64,000 nt of DNA from Torreya grandis (GCA_037957365.1 JARHVA010002685.1:850001-914000); one strand, 5' to 3'; numbered from the stretch's first letter, positions 48,536 to 60,790 are shown. The notes: a model not told the origin generated them from the sequence alone. Numbers and translations are program-made.

Positions 48536-51202
48536 AGATCTACCAATTTTTAAGCAATAGGCAAAGTTCAAGGAAAAAGGACTATTTCAAAAATTAATGC
48601 AAATCCTTGTAACACCTTTCAAAATCACAAACAAATAGAGGCATGAGCTTTGGCATGAACTACCTAAGGTAAATGTGTAAGTTTTATGAGATGTTTCAAC
48701 AACCATGTTTATGTTCTATTTTGTAACATCTTACCAATGTACAAGGTAGTGTTATAAGCACATGTCAAGGCATACCTAAGGATCTTACTTGATTTAGAAC
48801 ATTGTCTCAAGGTTATATTTTGTTTTCCAATCATTACTATTATGAGTCTTGTATGAGTTCAAGGGATTCAATAATAATTAATAGTTCCAAAGACTAAGTA
48901 TAGTTATAATAGGTTTTAATTTTAATCTAATTCTTAAATGATTAAACCTTTTAATCTTATGTTCATGTCCTTAGCCTATTCATAACATTATTTTAACTTT
49001 AGATTAGAACTTCTTAATTTCCAAATGAGAATTATCAATTCCAACTCAACTAGTATAAATCCATAAAACTTCCTTTTCAATATAAGGGTAAAGATTAACT
49101 TGTTTAATATTCTAGTGATCAATTCCAAACATGGAGAAACATATCCTCTATCATAATATGACTTGGTTTGAAACAACCATTTACTTTTATAAAAAATTAA
49201 ACACTTAAATTAATTACCAAGTTACTTTTAGTATATACATAATATTTACATAATCTCATTTGTAGTTCAATTCCAAGAGATTATAAGGAGCTATCCCAAA
49301 ATAGTCCATTGCACTTCAACAATGCTTTATAAATTTCTAATTTGAATGTTTGTCTTCTAGTAAAATTTAAAAACATTTATACAACTTTACTTACTATGTA
49401 ATTCTTATATTCTAACCCTTCTCAAATATTCTGAAAATAATTACAAACTCATGTATAAGTCTTATGATGGTTATAATCTATTTAATACACTATATTATAA
49501 TTACAAGGATTCTATCTAATTAATATTTATAAGTTATTGTCTTAATATCTTCCTTGGAATTTTCAAACACACTCTCATTAATTAAACCATAAATTTAATG
49601 AAATTTTGAACAAATTAAGGTAATTTAAAATCTCCTTATCGACATAAGTTTACAAGTCACATGATAATAATATATTATATTTCTCAACACAAATTAACTT
49701 GATTGATGAATATCATTACTAAATTTATATAAGCATAGTGATAATCCCATAAGAAGTATTCAAGGTAAATTTGATTTTCTATTTTTCACTTGAGATGAAA
49801 TCATAAACATACCAACATTACTTTCCAATTCTCATAAACTCATTTGCATCAAAAGACTCATGTAAAATCACAAGTAACTCTTACAGCTATGTTCCCAAAA
49901 TAGCTATTTACAACCTTAAATAACTAGTTAGTTCAATACCATGAACTCAATAATAATAAAGTGTAAAAAAAGATGTGAATACATGTTCATGTTATAATAC
50001 AACTAAATAACCAATGAAATGTTACAATTAAATGCCATAGCTTTTTAAGTTTTAACTTTAGAAGTTTCATTATAAATCTACTTATTCCAATAATAAGAGA
50101 CTAACTAAAAGTACATATTAAAATCATATAAAAATGTTCATACTGTCAAATGCCTTAATGAAATGCTATAATTCCATATAAAAATAATAATATAAAGAAT
50201 AAATTGATAATATAATGATCAATTGTATCATAACCATAGATCAATATTGCATGTTTTATCTAAATGTAAAAGATAAATATAGCATCAACTTGTATTAATT
50301 TACAACTATAATGGATAAAATTAGTTACATAAATAATTTAATTCATCTACAACCAAATGTCACAAATCAAAGATAAAGAAGAAGTGTATCAACAATCTTT
50401 CACACATAATCCAATGAATCCAAACCTGCCTCACTAATCCCAATGATCCCAACCATAAGTGGCCTTATACCACACTAACCATCAGTTAAATATGGATCAT
50501 GGTGGAATATAAATAATGCATAAAGGACAAACTAAACATCCTAGGCTTGACATAACCAAAAAATTGAATAACATAAAGAAACAAATCACAAGTCACTAGT
50601 CCATCTCACCAAGATCCATTAACATGGTACATGATTATGATTACAACACATTCCCTTGAGTTTTTTATTTATAAGACATATTTTTTTAGAGAATATAATA
50701 TGGCCTTTAAATCTATGTCATGAATTTATCATTCAGTCATCCTAAAATACTATTTTAATAGATATAAATGATTTAAAATAAAAACTCATAGAAATAAGAC
50801 CACAACTTCAGCGAACCAAAATGACCACTTAACACACCATGTAAAGCTATGGGTCAAAGTTTGATCGAAATAGACTTTACCAAGAAAGGAAGAAAATTAA
50901 AAAATAATTGTAATGATATAAACATAATCATAAAAATAAAAACAATCGACTGATCATAATTTCCAAATGTAAGTCAACTTGTAATAATTTTAATGAATTC
51001 CATCATCATGATCAAAATCATACAAATAATCTAAACAAGATTTTTAAAACCTGAGTCAACTTATAATGACCAAATTATGAAATAGAAGTATTTCAAACCT
51101 AATCATGTAGACAAAATAATAATAAAATATTATTTTTTCAAAAACTCTAATGTTCATTTCAAACACTTTGAGGCTTAATAACGTCATTACCCCCAAATCA
51201 TG
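48536..51202 (-). repeat. Middle of C's 5' LTR (inferred), no gene
   Basis: 2.7 kb of AT-rich DNA without reading frames or repeats that I can recognise. It is placed in C's right LTR because it lies between D's insertion point and the part matching C's left LTR. No copy is seen elsewhere in the window. Confidence 0.35.
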
Positions 51203-52977
51203 GATGCAAGTTTGTAATGCACACTAAGTTAAAAATAATAAAACAACATTACCCAATAAACTTGAATAACCCAATTAGGGTTTTAAATATAAATAACTAA
51301 TTTAAAAACTAAACATAACTAATTAATACACAACTATGACCATTAATAAACAACATAACAATAATAATAAACCCTTGTAATATAATTAACATATCAAAAT
51401 GTAATGCACACTGTATATCGACCATAGTCATGGTTACGCCATATAATGGCCACCAAGCAACAATAAAAAAACTAAAATCCATTATAATAATTAGGGTTTC
51501 CATTTATAAACATAATTCTGTAGGCATTAATATGATGCATATGTTTATGGTTACAAATAAAAACTAGTTTGCACCATTTAAACAACTAAAAAATACAACT
51601 CAAAATTTAAAACATCACTTAATTGGAGTCCTAAAATCAACCATAGAAGATAGTTTCCTTATTTTATAGTATTCCAACTTGATACCAAGACCAATTCTAA
51701 AACACACACCAAAAATCTAAATGCTTCCACTAAAACTAGCCAAACCATATATCTAAAATGAATCCTAGAAAAATTATACTAAACTCCTACATGGCCTATA
51801 AGTTACATGACTTAACTATAGTTCCATCCCAAAAAAAAACTCATGTACTAACTTCATGTTCATCTCCTTTAGCCACCATTATTGATATTTGTGCAGACTC
51901 TCCCCAGAACATATGGATCCTCCAACAAGAAAAAAAAAGACTAAATAAAAACCTAGTAACCATTTAGAAGTGTTTTGACCCAAATGACTTTATGGAATGA
52001 GCCAATGCCGTGGCCCTAAAGTTAAATGGCAAACAAAATAATCAACACTAATGCCAAGTCCCAAGGTGGGTCATGGTCCAAAAATTGCCTAAGCCTAAAT
52101 CCAAGTCATAATAAACAATGAATAACATAACACAACATAATCATAATGAAATCCTTTATTAAGACTTAAACCAGATAAAAATGTGTTTTTGAATTCCCTC
52201 AACTGTATCAATAGTTGATATAGTTCATAAATAAAAAAACATGACCAAGACAAACATGCAAGAGACTAAAGAGTCAACACATAAAAAATCCTACTATGAA
52301 TGCAAGAACAAATGCAATATTGAAGTCAACAAGTTATTAATTCCAATGAAAACATAATGAACAAGAATGATTAAAACAATGATATAAAATGGATAATAAC
52401 TGTCACAAGATTATCACAACTTGATAAAGTTGAAAAGTAAAAAATTCAAAAACATCTAATAAAGTAGTGATTGTACAAAATTTGGAATCTATTATAAATC
52501 AATAATGAAATCAAACTTAAAACAATAAACAATCAACAATTTAATCAAGTAATAAAATGAATCAATCAATAGTACCATCAAGATTAGTTTGCTAATAGAA
52601 TTTACTATTTCAGTTCATCCATTTTATTTCTCCACATTTATTCATTACTAAGATCCAAACACAACCTAGTTGAATTACCTATTCCTAAAATTAACAAATA
52701 CACCATCAACAATATCTAGACATCTAAACATAATAAATTCAAAATAAAATTTAAATAATATATCTAAATTGAATAGTAAATCAATACTCATTAAGCATAA
52801 ATATCGAATGCTATAATGAAAAATTATAATAATAAGTATCTCAACAATAAATATAATGGATCAACATAGATCTCAGAACTGTAACACCACAATAAACCAA
52901 AAAAATATGTCTCTAATATTTCAAAACTAAACTATATCAACAAATGAAGTAAATGCAAGTCAAACAGGGTCATGACA
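51203..52977 (-). repeat. 5' LTR of element C, outer part; holds the empty site of B
   Basis: Matches 17797-19006 followed by 28786-29363 without interruption. The junction near 52390-52420 (TAATAACTGTCACAAG then ATTATCACAA) is the unoccupied form of B's target. On the minus strand the LTR starts TGTCATGACCC at 52977. Confidence 0.75.
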
Positions 52978-52999
52978 CATAAAACAAAATTTTCATGGG

Positions 53000-53760
53000 A
53001 CTATCATGATATGTGAGGGATGCACCCATATATTTTCACTCATCACAAATACATCAAAGAAGGGTGCAAACCCATTAGACAACCTCAAAGAGGGGTAAAC
53101 CCTATTATTTAGGAAATTATAAAAATTGGGTTACAAAAAATCTTGGATGTAGGGTACATATATCCCATCTCTAATAGCCAATGGGTTTATCCATTTATAA
53201 TTATTATAAAATAAAAATGTAAAATGGAATATTTGTGTGGACTATAGAGAATTAAACACTGCCACAAGGAAAAATCACTTTCCTCTCTGATTCTTTGACC
53301 AAGTTCTTAACACCCTTTCTAGGCATAAGTGTTTATCTTTCCTTGATGGTTTAAATGGATACAACCACATCAGAATTCTCCTAGAAGTCTAAGATAAAAC
53401 AAAATTTACATTCCAATGGGGTACTTATTATTAATCATTCCTACCATTTGGGTTATGTAATGCAACTACCACCTTCCAAAGGATCATTTTGAGCATTTTT
53501 GTTGATCCATCCCATGATTATGTTGCAATATACATGGATGACTTCATGGTCTATGGGGATGCTTAAAATTAAAACCTCATAAACTTGGATAAAGTTCTCT
53601 AGTGTTGTCAAGATAATATATTATCATTGAGTCATGAGAAGTGTTACATGCTCATGCAAGAAGGAATTATTGGGACACCATATTTTAAACTTAGGAATTA
53701 AGGTAGACCATGCTAAGACAGAGGTGATAAAAAAACTTGCCCACAACACAAAAAATAGTG
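53000..53760 (+). pseudogene. Element E reverse transcriptase remnant
   Basis: Motifs in order: FSWDYHDM, KEGCKPIRQPQRGVNP, LDVGYIYPISNSQWV, after a frameshift CGL/VDYREL-like text with TATRKNHFPL and FFDQVLNTLSRHKCLSFLDG, LNGYNHIRI, FQWGTYYQSFLPFGLCNATT, TFQRIILSIFVDPSHDYVAI and YMDDFMVYGDA. The YMDD box is at 53531-53542 and the upstream catalytic Asp is kept (FLDG). Later blocks are broken by TAA stops and frameshifts. The order and wording are those of Athila/Tat-type RT. Confidence 0.8.
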
Positions 53761-54160
53761 AGATGTACAAATTTTTCTAGGACATGATAGATATTATTAT
53801 AGGTTCATAGAATATTTTATAAAAATAGTAGCTCCATTATTTGTTTTACTAGGAAAAGATGATAATTTTGTATGAAATGATGCATGCCAAGAATCATTTC
53901 AAACTCTCAGAGACTTACTTGTGAAAACACCTATGTTGAGAGGTCTAGATTGGAAGCTACCCTTTCACATTCATACAGATGCATCTAACACAACACTTAG
54001 ATTATTCCTTGGGAAAAAAACAAGGGTCACTCAAATACACTATCTATTTCACCCACAAAACTATACAACATGCATTTTTGAAATACACAGTCATAAAAAT
54101 GGAGTTCCTCATGGTAGTGTATGCTATAATTTTTTTTTGACATTACATTACTAGTTATCA
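53761..54160 (+). pseudogene. Element E RNase H remnant
   Basis: Continues RT: HDRYYYRFIEYFIKIVAPLF, VLLGKDDNFV, ESFQTLRDLLVKTPML, DWKLPFHIHTDASNTTLRLF (open stretch 53921-54154). The T-D-A-S active-site motif is intact. Sequence to 54480 is too decayed to assign. Confidence 0.7.
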
Positions 54161-54479
54161 TGTTATTATTCATACTAATCATGTTGCTATTAAATACTTA
54201 ATGAAAAAACTAACAATAATTGGTAGGATAATCAAATGTATTATTTTTGTTATAGGAATTTAGCACTACTATTATGGATAGGCTTGGTAAAGATAATGTA
54301 GTTTCATATATTATGTCTAGAATACAACCTAATGAAAATTTATACTAGTAGATGACATTTTTATTGATGAAAATCTCTTTGCTTTGACTATTAACACTCA
54401 TTAGTTTGTAGATAATGTTAACTATTTGGCTGTAAGTTAGACTCCAAATTTTTCACACAAGTAAAAATGCTTTTTGGTG

Positions 54480-54595
54480 GTTAAAGGCATCCCATATTCA
54501 TGGATACCTCTTCCACACTTGACCTAATTTGATCATGAGAATATGTATGTGAGAGGATGAAGTGTTTGATAAAATTAACTCAAATCATGATAAAC
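54480..54595 (+). pseudogene. Element E integrase, first fragment
   Basis: The end of the linker and the start of the zinc-binding domain: RMKCLIKLT in one frame and EVFDKINSNHDK in the other, ending in the target-site duplication TAAAC. Joined over F, the frame passes to PHVGYF at 60103. Confidence 0.55.
54591..54595. repeat. Target-site duplication of F, left
   Basis: TAAAC, identical to 60101-60105. Confidence 0.8.
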
Positions 54596-56366
54596 AAATC
54601 AAAAATTGGGTTCTGATAATGGTTCTAATTTAGATTTTTAGTGGCAGCACATTGTAGATCTCTTTGAGAGTTTTTTGACACATCTTTTGGAATGTAAATC
54701 TGAGTTTGGGAGTTCCTATTATGGCCATTTGAAGATGGTCAATAAATGTCATGAGATTGCATGAAGCAATGTGACATGTGGCACATGTTTCAATGTTATT
54801 TCAACATTTGAAACGAGGACCTATCAGAGGTTGACACTTGATAGATTGAAAGGTTTGTGAAAAAGTGGTTCGACATTTTACTCTAGTCTTTGACAGCGGT
54901 TCATCGAGAAAAAAAAGGGCCCCATTATTGGCTCACTAGGGGCCCTCAGCAAGGGTTGGTACATTTATTTGGAGGGGTGCCTTGGCATCCTTGATGATTA
55001 TGCCACATCATCAACATGCCACATCACTATAGTGACTCATCTTGCCATGTCACAAGTAACTCATCTTGCCATGTCACATTTTATACCAAGTGGAGTTAAG
55101 TGACTAAGTTCATGAGATAGGTTTGTTGATCAAGCCATATGGTGAGTCCTTTGGAGAGATCGATGACTCAATGGTCCAAGGTGAGTTTGAAGGATAGTTC
55201 ATTGCCCTGAATCCTGAACAAGGTGGTGAGCTCGAGGAAGACCAATTCGAGGGAGCAAGATAGAGCTCTTTGGTGAGTCCACAGGGACTTATGGTGGGTC
55301 ATGTGGTGAGCCCTCAAAATAAATACCAAGCTCAAATATTATTATGTGCCTAAAGCCACATGAAAATTGGGTGGTCAAAGGCTTTTTAAAGCCTAGTCCT
55401 ATCCTAAAATCATTGCATGTGGGATAAACCCACGGTGGAAATGGTGGTCGAAGGCTTTGATAAGCCTTGCTTAATCCTCTCGACCCACACATGTGGGATA
55501 ATGCAAGATGGATTCCATGGAGATGCCTAAACCCATAGATTTGAACCCCTCACCTTGTGGCAAAAAGGTTGGAGGCTTAGCCATTAAGCCATGGGTTTTG
55601 AACTGAGTATAAAGTCACAAATTTCTATTTGAAATGCATAAAAAATTTTACTGTGTTTTTAATTTTGATAGGCTAAGACCTTGTAAAAGCTTTGGTAAGC
55701 TTATGTTAATGGATTTTTATCCATTCTCGAGCCATAATACACAATCTTAATACTCTGTTTAGCCAATTTGCATATTGGAGGAGTATTTTTCAAACCTTAG
55801 AGGATATTTTTAGGACTTTTGGAGTGACATTGCAGGTGTTTATGAAGACTCACAAAATTCACAGGTGTCAGGCTTGAATCAGTCACAGTGAAGGTGAAAT
55901 TTGCATTGAGATATCAGCTTTTAGGATAGTTGATTTTTGTTTCTAGGGGTTTTAAGTACCTTTAAATGGAAACGGTCCACTCCTTTGGTGAACCTGGAGA
56001 TGTAGGCATCAATTATTGAGCAGAACTCCATTATCATGTTCTATGTTTTTGGTAATTGTCATTTGATGCATGTTATTATTTTAGTTTACTAATTTAATTT
56101 TAATTAGTAAATGAACTCATGCAAGTGATTCAAATTTTGACAATTATAACACAATGTTATTAAAAATGGTTAAATGGTGAATGAAAGTATAAATCATAGA
56201 CAATTTCAATCCATTTTTTTTTAAAACCATGTTTTCCGCTAACTCCTATCATTTTTTTCAAGTTCTGTTGAAATTTTCAAGAATTTGAATGATTAATAAA
56301 GGGAGTTATTAAAATATCTAGAAAAACTATTTGCAATTCAATTTTAAGTGTAGAGTTTTTGGATCA
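54596..56366 (+). repeat. 5' LTR of element F (1771 bp)
   Basis: Starts AAATCAAAAATTGGG (the 3' copy has TGATCAGAAATTGGG) and ends GGATCA. Contains a 24-bp tandem duplication (55032-55079) absent from the 3' LTR, and a tRNA-like minus-strand segment. The minus-strand open stretch 55289-55492, also seen at 59028-59231, is treated as chance. Confidence 0.85.
55530..55600 (-). other. tRNA-like segment with A and B boxes in the LTR of F
   Basis: On the minus strand TGGCTTAATGG (55581-55591) resembles the pol III A box, and GGTTCAAATCT (55537-55547) the B box, at tRNA-like spacing. The 3' LTR copy has GGTTCGAATCT. The acceptor and T stems do not pair well, so it is not a working tRNA. Confidence 0.45.
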
Positions 56367-56369
56367 AAT

Positions 56370-56383
56370 TGGTATCAGAGAAG
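56370..56383 (+). other. Primer-binding site of element F
   Basis: TGGTATCAGAGAAG, three bases after the LTR end; its first 11 bases match the initiator tRNA-Met type PBS. Confidence 0.8.
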
Positions 56384-56505
56384 TTAGAATGTAGGGTTTG
56401 CTTCTAGTTGTGTGTTGACAGCTACTTCCAAAATAGTTGGATTATTGGTTTATAGATTGATTATATTGTAGTGTGTAGTGTGGAATTAGGTGTTTGTAGG
56501 AAACC

Positions 56506-57930
56506 ATGGGCAAGTTGTCACAGGTTGAGGCCATCAAAGATGAAAATGCAATCTTGAGATGCCATAAATTTGCACTTGAATTGCAAGTGGAAAAGTTAAA
56601 ATCAGAGATCGAATCCAAGGATGAGCTCTTGATTAGATTGCAATGTGGTGAGTGTGAAAAGATAAAGCCTTCAACTTCAGATGCAAAGACTATGACTGAG
56701 TGCACTATAAGTTTTTCACCATAGGAATCTTCATCTTCTTCTACCATTTCAGATTCAGATTCTAGTATTATTGTTTTTAGTGATTTTTAAAGATATACTA
56801 AGGGCATAGGATCTAAATTGTTGTTTAAAATGGGTTATAATGGAGGAGGACTTGGTAGAGATAGCCAATGTATAACTAACCCAATTTAGGTTGAGCATAG
56901 ACCTCTTCATGCAAGTTTGGGTTATACTAGTGTGTAGGTGGATGATGGAGAAGTTTCTTCCATGGCTAAAGGAAAATAAGCATCCAATAGCGAAGGTTTT
57001 AGGCCACTAGTTTAAAAGTGTAAAGTTAAAAGAGGTATTGAGATTCCACCTCTTGATTCCTACACTAAATCTTCTGATCCAATTGATACTTTTAATAATT
57101 TTGGATATAATGTATAGAAGATAATGCAATCATTTCCATGCACTTTTTGTGGGATGAATAACCATAGTGCTAAGACTTGTTGGAAACAAAAAACTTTGTT
57201 TGAGTAGATTGCATGTTTGAAAGACCATTCTCATGTTAAGTTGGAAATTGGCAAAAGGGGACCCTCACCTAAGAACGATGTTTGCACTCATTTTAAATTG
57301 AGTGGACATAGGATTGATAGATGTTTTAAGCTTCATTCATCTTCACTTTCAAGTAATGTTAAAACTAAGATGATTTACAAACCTCTCACTAAGGTTAATG
57401 AAGCTAATTAAATCCATAATGTAGTTGACAATACAACCTAGGATAAGGTAAAACCTATAAGTGAAAATCCATTTAAGAGGTTAAATAAAAAATGTTTTCA
57501 ATTACATATGGCAAAGCCCAACTTGATAAAGTATGCAATTGATATTGAATCCATAGAGACAATCAATTTCACTAGGAAGAAAGAATTGGTTAAGTGGATT
57601 ATCACTACATTCTTTTTGCAAAGCATGGTAAGAATTCACCTAAGGGAATGAACAAGCTTTGATAGATGTAGATTAGAGTTGGTGGGAACACTTCAAGATA
57701 GGTTTACCATATGAAGTTTTTCAATTCTCACTTTTTGATAACTGTAAGTTTTTGATCTCCAAAATATACTGTATGGGTAGTCTAATAATGGATAAGACAT
57801 TAAATCATTTGAAACAATTGGGGATATAGCAGAGTGATGTTGTGAGTTGTTTTCTTATAGCATTTGATAGTGAGACTGCTATTTTGAATGGATCTATTTT
57901 GGCACAGAGATGTTTAGATGCATTTTTTAA
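56506..57930 (+). pseudogene. G-patch and zinc-knuckle gag-like protein of element F
   Basis: One frame runs from ATG 56506 to 57411 with seven TAA/TAG stops, then decays. The N-terminus (residues about 1-60) is a coiled-coil-like Lys/Glu stretch (LELQVEKLKSEIESKDELL). A Ser/Asp patch follows. A G-patch (56803-56937) reads [20 protein letters not shown] and PLHASLGY, with the spaced glycines and the aromatic residue of that family. Next come a CX2CX4HX4C knuckle, CTFCGMNNHSAKTC (57139-57180), and a second knuckle-like CTHFKLSGHRIDRC (57283-57324) whose second Cys is Phe. G-patch domains bind RNA helicases or RNA; in some retroviruses one sits next to the protease. I see no protease here. The role may be RNA packaging. 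Capture of a host G-patch fragment is an alternative. Confidence 0.65.
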
Positions 57931-58350
57931 GACCCTTTGGGCATGTTTAAGATGATAGGCAACATACACTTTTGGTTATTTGCATTTTCTTAGCATATAA
58001 GTCCCATATTAAGGCATTGTATTGCAACATGTCCACAACATTAATTGTATGTTGTCGACATTATAAACTTGTCTTTCAAGTTACATTGGGAGTTGTTTTA
58101 TTTTTTGGTAATTCACCACTTTACAGGATGTGACATTTGGGAAGGTAGTTTGATATGTTGTAGTCACTTTGGTAGTTGCAGATTCACTTACTCATGCCTT
58201 TGGATTATTTATTTTTGTAGTTTGATTGTGAATCATTTTATGTAATTATTTATATCTCTTACTATGATTAGGTTCTATTTTCATGGATGCAGTATACCAG
58301 TATGCAGTTTCAAGGGATTTTAGACTTTTGGAGACCAAAATACCTCCATT
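57931..58350 (+). other. 3' end of F's interior
   Basis: Short T-rich stretch without a recognised domain; small open stretches at 58045-58245 have no support. Confidence 0.4.
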
Positions 58351-58359
58351 GGGAAGGAG
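58351..58359 (+). other. Polypurine tract of element F
   Basis: GGGAAGGAG directly before the 3' LTR start TGATCAG. Confidence 0.75.
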
Positions 58360-60100
58360 TGATCAGAAATTGGGTTCTAATAATGGTTCCAATTTAGAGT
58401 TTCAGTGGTGGCACATTGTAGATCTCTTTGAGAGCTTTCTGGCACATTTTTTAGAATGTAAATATGAGTTTAGGAGCTCCTGTTATGGCCATTTGAAGAT
58501 GGTCGATAAATGTCATGAGATTACATGAAGCAATGCGACATGTGGCATGTATTTCAATGTTGTTTCAACATTTGGCATGAGGACCTATCGGAGGTCAACA
58601 CTTGATAGATTGAAAAGTTTGCAAAAATTTGGTTTAATGTTTTACTCTAGTCTTTGACAACGGTTCATCGAGAAAAAAAGGGCCCCTTTATTGGCTCGTT
58701 AGGGGCCCTCAGCGAGGGTCAGCACACTCATTTGGAGGGGTGCCTTGGCCTCCTTGATGATTATGCCACTTCATCAACATGTCACATCACTATAGTGACT
58801 CATCTTGCCATGTCACATTTTATTCCAAGTGGAGTTAAGTGACTAAGATTGTGAGATAAGTTCATTGATAGAGCCATATGGTGAGTCCTTTGGAGAGATT
58901 GATGACTCAATGGTCCAAGGAAATTTTGAAGGATAGTTCATTACCATGAATCTTGAGTAATCTGGTGATCCTGAGGAAGATCAGTTTGAGGGAGTAGGAT
59001 AGAGCTCTTTGGTGAGTCCGCAGGGACTTATGGTGGGTCATGTGGCGAGCCCTCGAAGGAAAGACCAAGATCAAGGATTCTTATGTGGCTGAAGCCACAT
59101 GAAAATTGGGTAGTAAAAGGCTTTTTAAAGACTATTCCTATCCCAAAATCATTGCATGTAGGATAAACCCATGATGGAAATGGTGATTGAAGGCTTTGAT
59201 AAGCCTTGCTTAATCCTCTCGACCCACACATGTGGGATATTGCAAGATGGATTCCATGGAGATGCCTAAACCCATAGATTCGAACCCCTCACCTTGTGGC
59301 AAAAAGGTTGGAGGCTTAGCTATTAAGCCATGGGTTTCAAACTGAGTATAAAGTCACAAATTTTTATTTGAAATGCATAAAAAAATTTATTGTGTTTTTA
59401 ATTTTAATAGGCCGAGACCTTGTAAAAGCTTTGGTAAGCTTATGTTAATGGATTTTTATCCATTCTCAGGACATAATACATAGTCTTAATACTCTGTTTA
59501 GCTAATTTTCATATTGGAGGAGTATTTTTCAAACCTTAGAGGAGATTTTTAGGAATTTTGGAGTGACTTTGTAGGTATTTATGAAGACTCATGAAATTTG
59601 AAGGTGTCGGGCTTGAATCAGTCATAGTGAAGGTGAATTTTGCATTAGATATGAGCTTGCAAAAAAGTTGATTTTCATTTCCAGGTGTTTGAATTACCTT
59701 TAAATGGAAATGGTCCACTCCTTTGGTGAACTCGGAGATGTAGACATCAATTGTTGAGCCAAACTCCGTTATCACGTTCTGTGTTTTTCGTAATTGTCAT
59801 TTGATGCATGTTAATGTTTTAGTTTGCTGATTTGATTTTAATTAGTAAATGAACTCATGCAAGTGATTCAAATTTTGAAAATTATAACACAATGTTATTA
59901 TAAATGGTTAAATGGTGAATGAAAGTATAAGTCATAGAGAATTTGAATCCATTTTTTTAAAACTGTGTTTTTTGCTAACTCCTATCATTTTTTTCAAGTT
60001 CTGTTGAAAATTTCAAGAATTTTAATGATTAATAAAGGGAGTATTAAAATATCCAGAAAACTATTTGCACTTCAATTTCAAGTGTAGAGTTTTCTTATCA
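58360..60100 (+). repeat. 3' LTR of element F (1741 bp)
   Basis: Counterpart of 54596-56366; starts TGATCAG, ends TTATCA, followed by TAAAC. Holds the second tRNA-like segment at 59270-59340. Confidence 0.85.
59270..59340 (-). other. tRNA-like segment, 3' LTR of F
   Basis: GGTTCGAATCT (59276-59286) and TGGCTTAATAG (59320-59330) on the minus strand, the second copy of the segment at 55530-55600. Confidence 0.45.
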
Positions 60101-60790
60101 TAAACCCCATGTGGGTTATTTTATAGTAAATAGGATAGATTATAAAATCCTTACCACTAGTTACTATTGGCCTACTCTTCATAGAGATACTATTATATAT
60201 ACTCACCAATGTGATAGATGCCAATGCATGGATAATCCAATGTATTCAAATGAGATTTGAATTTATCCATAGTTAGCCTCATAACCCTTTAAAAAATGGT
60301 GGATTGATTTCATTGGTCTAAAATACCCACCTTCTCAAAGCAAAGAGTACATTTTTTTTTGTACAAACTACCTCAAAAAATGGGTATAAGTGTAAGATTT
60401 GACTCATATACAAGATTAGAATTTAACATAATTGCTTTATGAAAAAATATTCAAAAGATATAGAGTTTCACAAGAGAAAATATCTGATCAAGGTCCATAG
60501 TTTATGTCCAATTTAATTACAACCCTTATATGAGAATGTGAATTTAAGCATAATAAGTCCACTCCATATCATGATAAATTCTAATGGCCAAGTAGAGGTC
60601 ACTAATAAGAAGCTGAAGAACATCCTTACCAAAATAATAGATATACACCATTGTGATTGGGCAGGACATCTTCTAAAGGTTGTATGGGATTATAAGACTA
60701 CATGGAAGATATCCTGAATATTCACACCTTATGAGTTGGTATATGGGAAAAAGGTTATTTTCATATAGAGTTTGAACTCAAGACTCTAAG
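60101..60790 (+). pseudogene. Element E integrase, second fragment
   Basis: Starts after the TAAAC duplication. Zinc-binding residues: PHVGYF (His), then YYWPTLHRDTIIYTHQCDRC and QCMDNPMYSNE. Core: WWIDFIGLKYPPSQSKEYIF, SDQGP-like text near 60487, STPYHDKF-like text, NGQVEVTNKKLKNILTKIID and WDYKTTWKI. The first Asp (WIDFIG) and the Glu (QVEVTN) are kept and the second Asp is readable. YELVYGKKVIFI follows. Stops and frameshifts break it, and F had already split the gene. Confidence 0.8.

Larger units (their letters stand above)
17797..52977 (-). mobile_element. Element C: chromovirus-type Ty3/gypsy element on the minus strand, split by B and D
   Basis: The minus strand carries gag, protease, RT, RNase H, integrase and a chromodomain-like end between 33960 and 29400. 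A tRNA-iMet type PBS lies at 33976-33987 and a polypurine tract at 29364-29376. The 3' LTR runs left from 29363 and contains element B. The 5' LTR starts at 33991 and continues right, interrupted by D, to an LTR-like start at 52977 (TGTCATGACCC on the minus strand, against TGTAAAGACCC at 29363). The right LTR would be about 4.85 kb but the left only about 1.8 kb, so the left one seems truncated near 17796. The exact limits of both outer ends are inferred. Confidence 0.65.
54596..60100 (+). mobile_element. Element F: 5.5-kb non-autonomous LTR element with a G-patch gag
   Basis: Direct repeats 54596-56366 and 58360-60100 flank a 2-kb interior. A tRNA-iMet type PBS follows the first repeat, a purine tract GGGAAGGAG precedes the second, and TAAAC is duplicated outside. 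The interior encodes only a gag-like protein. This is the plan of the non-autonomous elements called TR-GAG. Confidence 0.85.

Noticed and set aside
55289..55492. Minus-strand open stretch of 67 codons in the LTR of F, with a similar one at 59028-59231
   Set aside because: Present in both LTRs because they are duplicates. Substitutions between the copies show no codon pattern, and no known domain is seen.
55530..55600. Functional tRNA gene
   Set aside because: Acceptor and T stems do not pair, and the segment is embedded in an LTR; only the pol III-like boxes are convincing.
56442..56747. 101-codon minus-strand open stretch
   Set aside because: Lies antisense over the better-supported coiled-coil start of F's gag-like frame.
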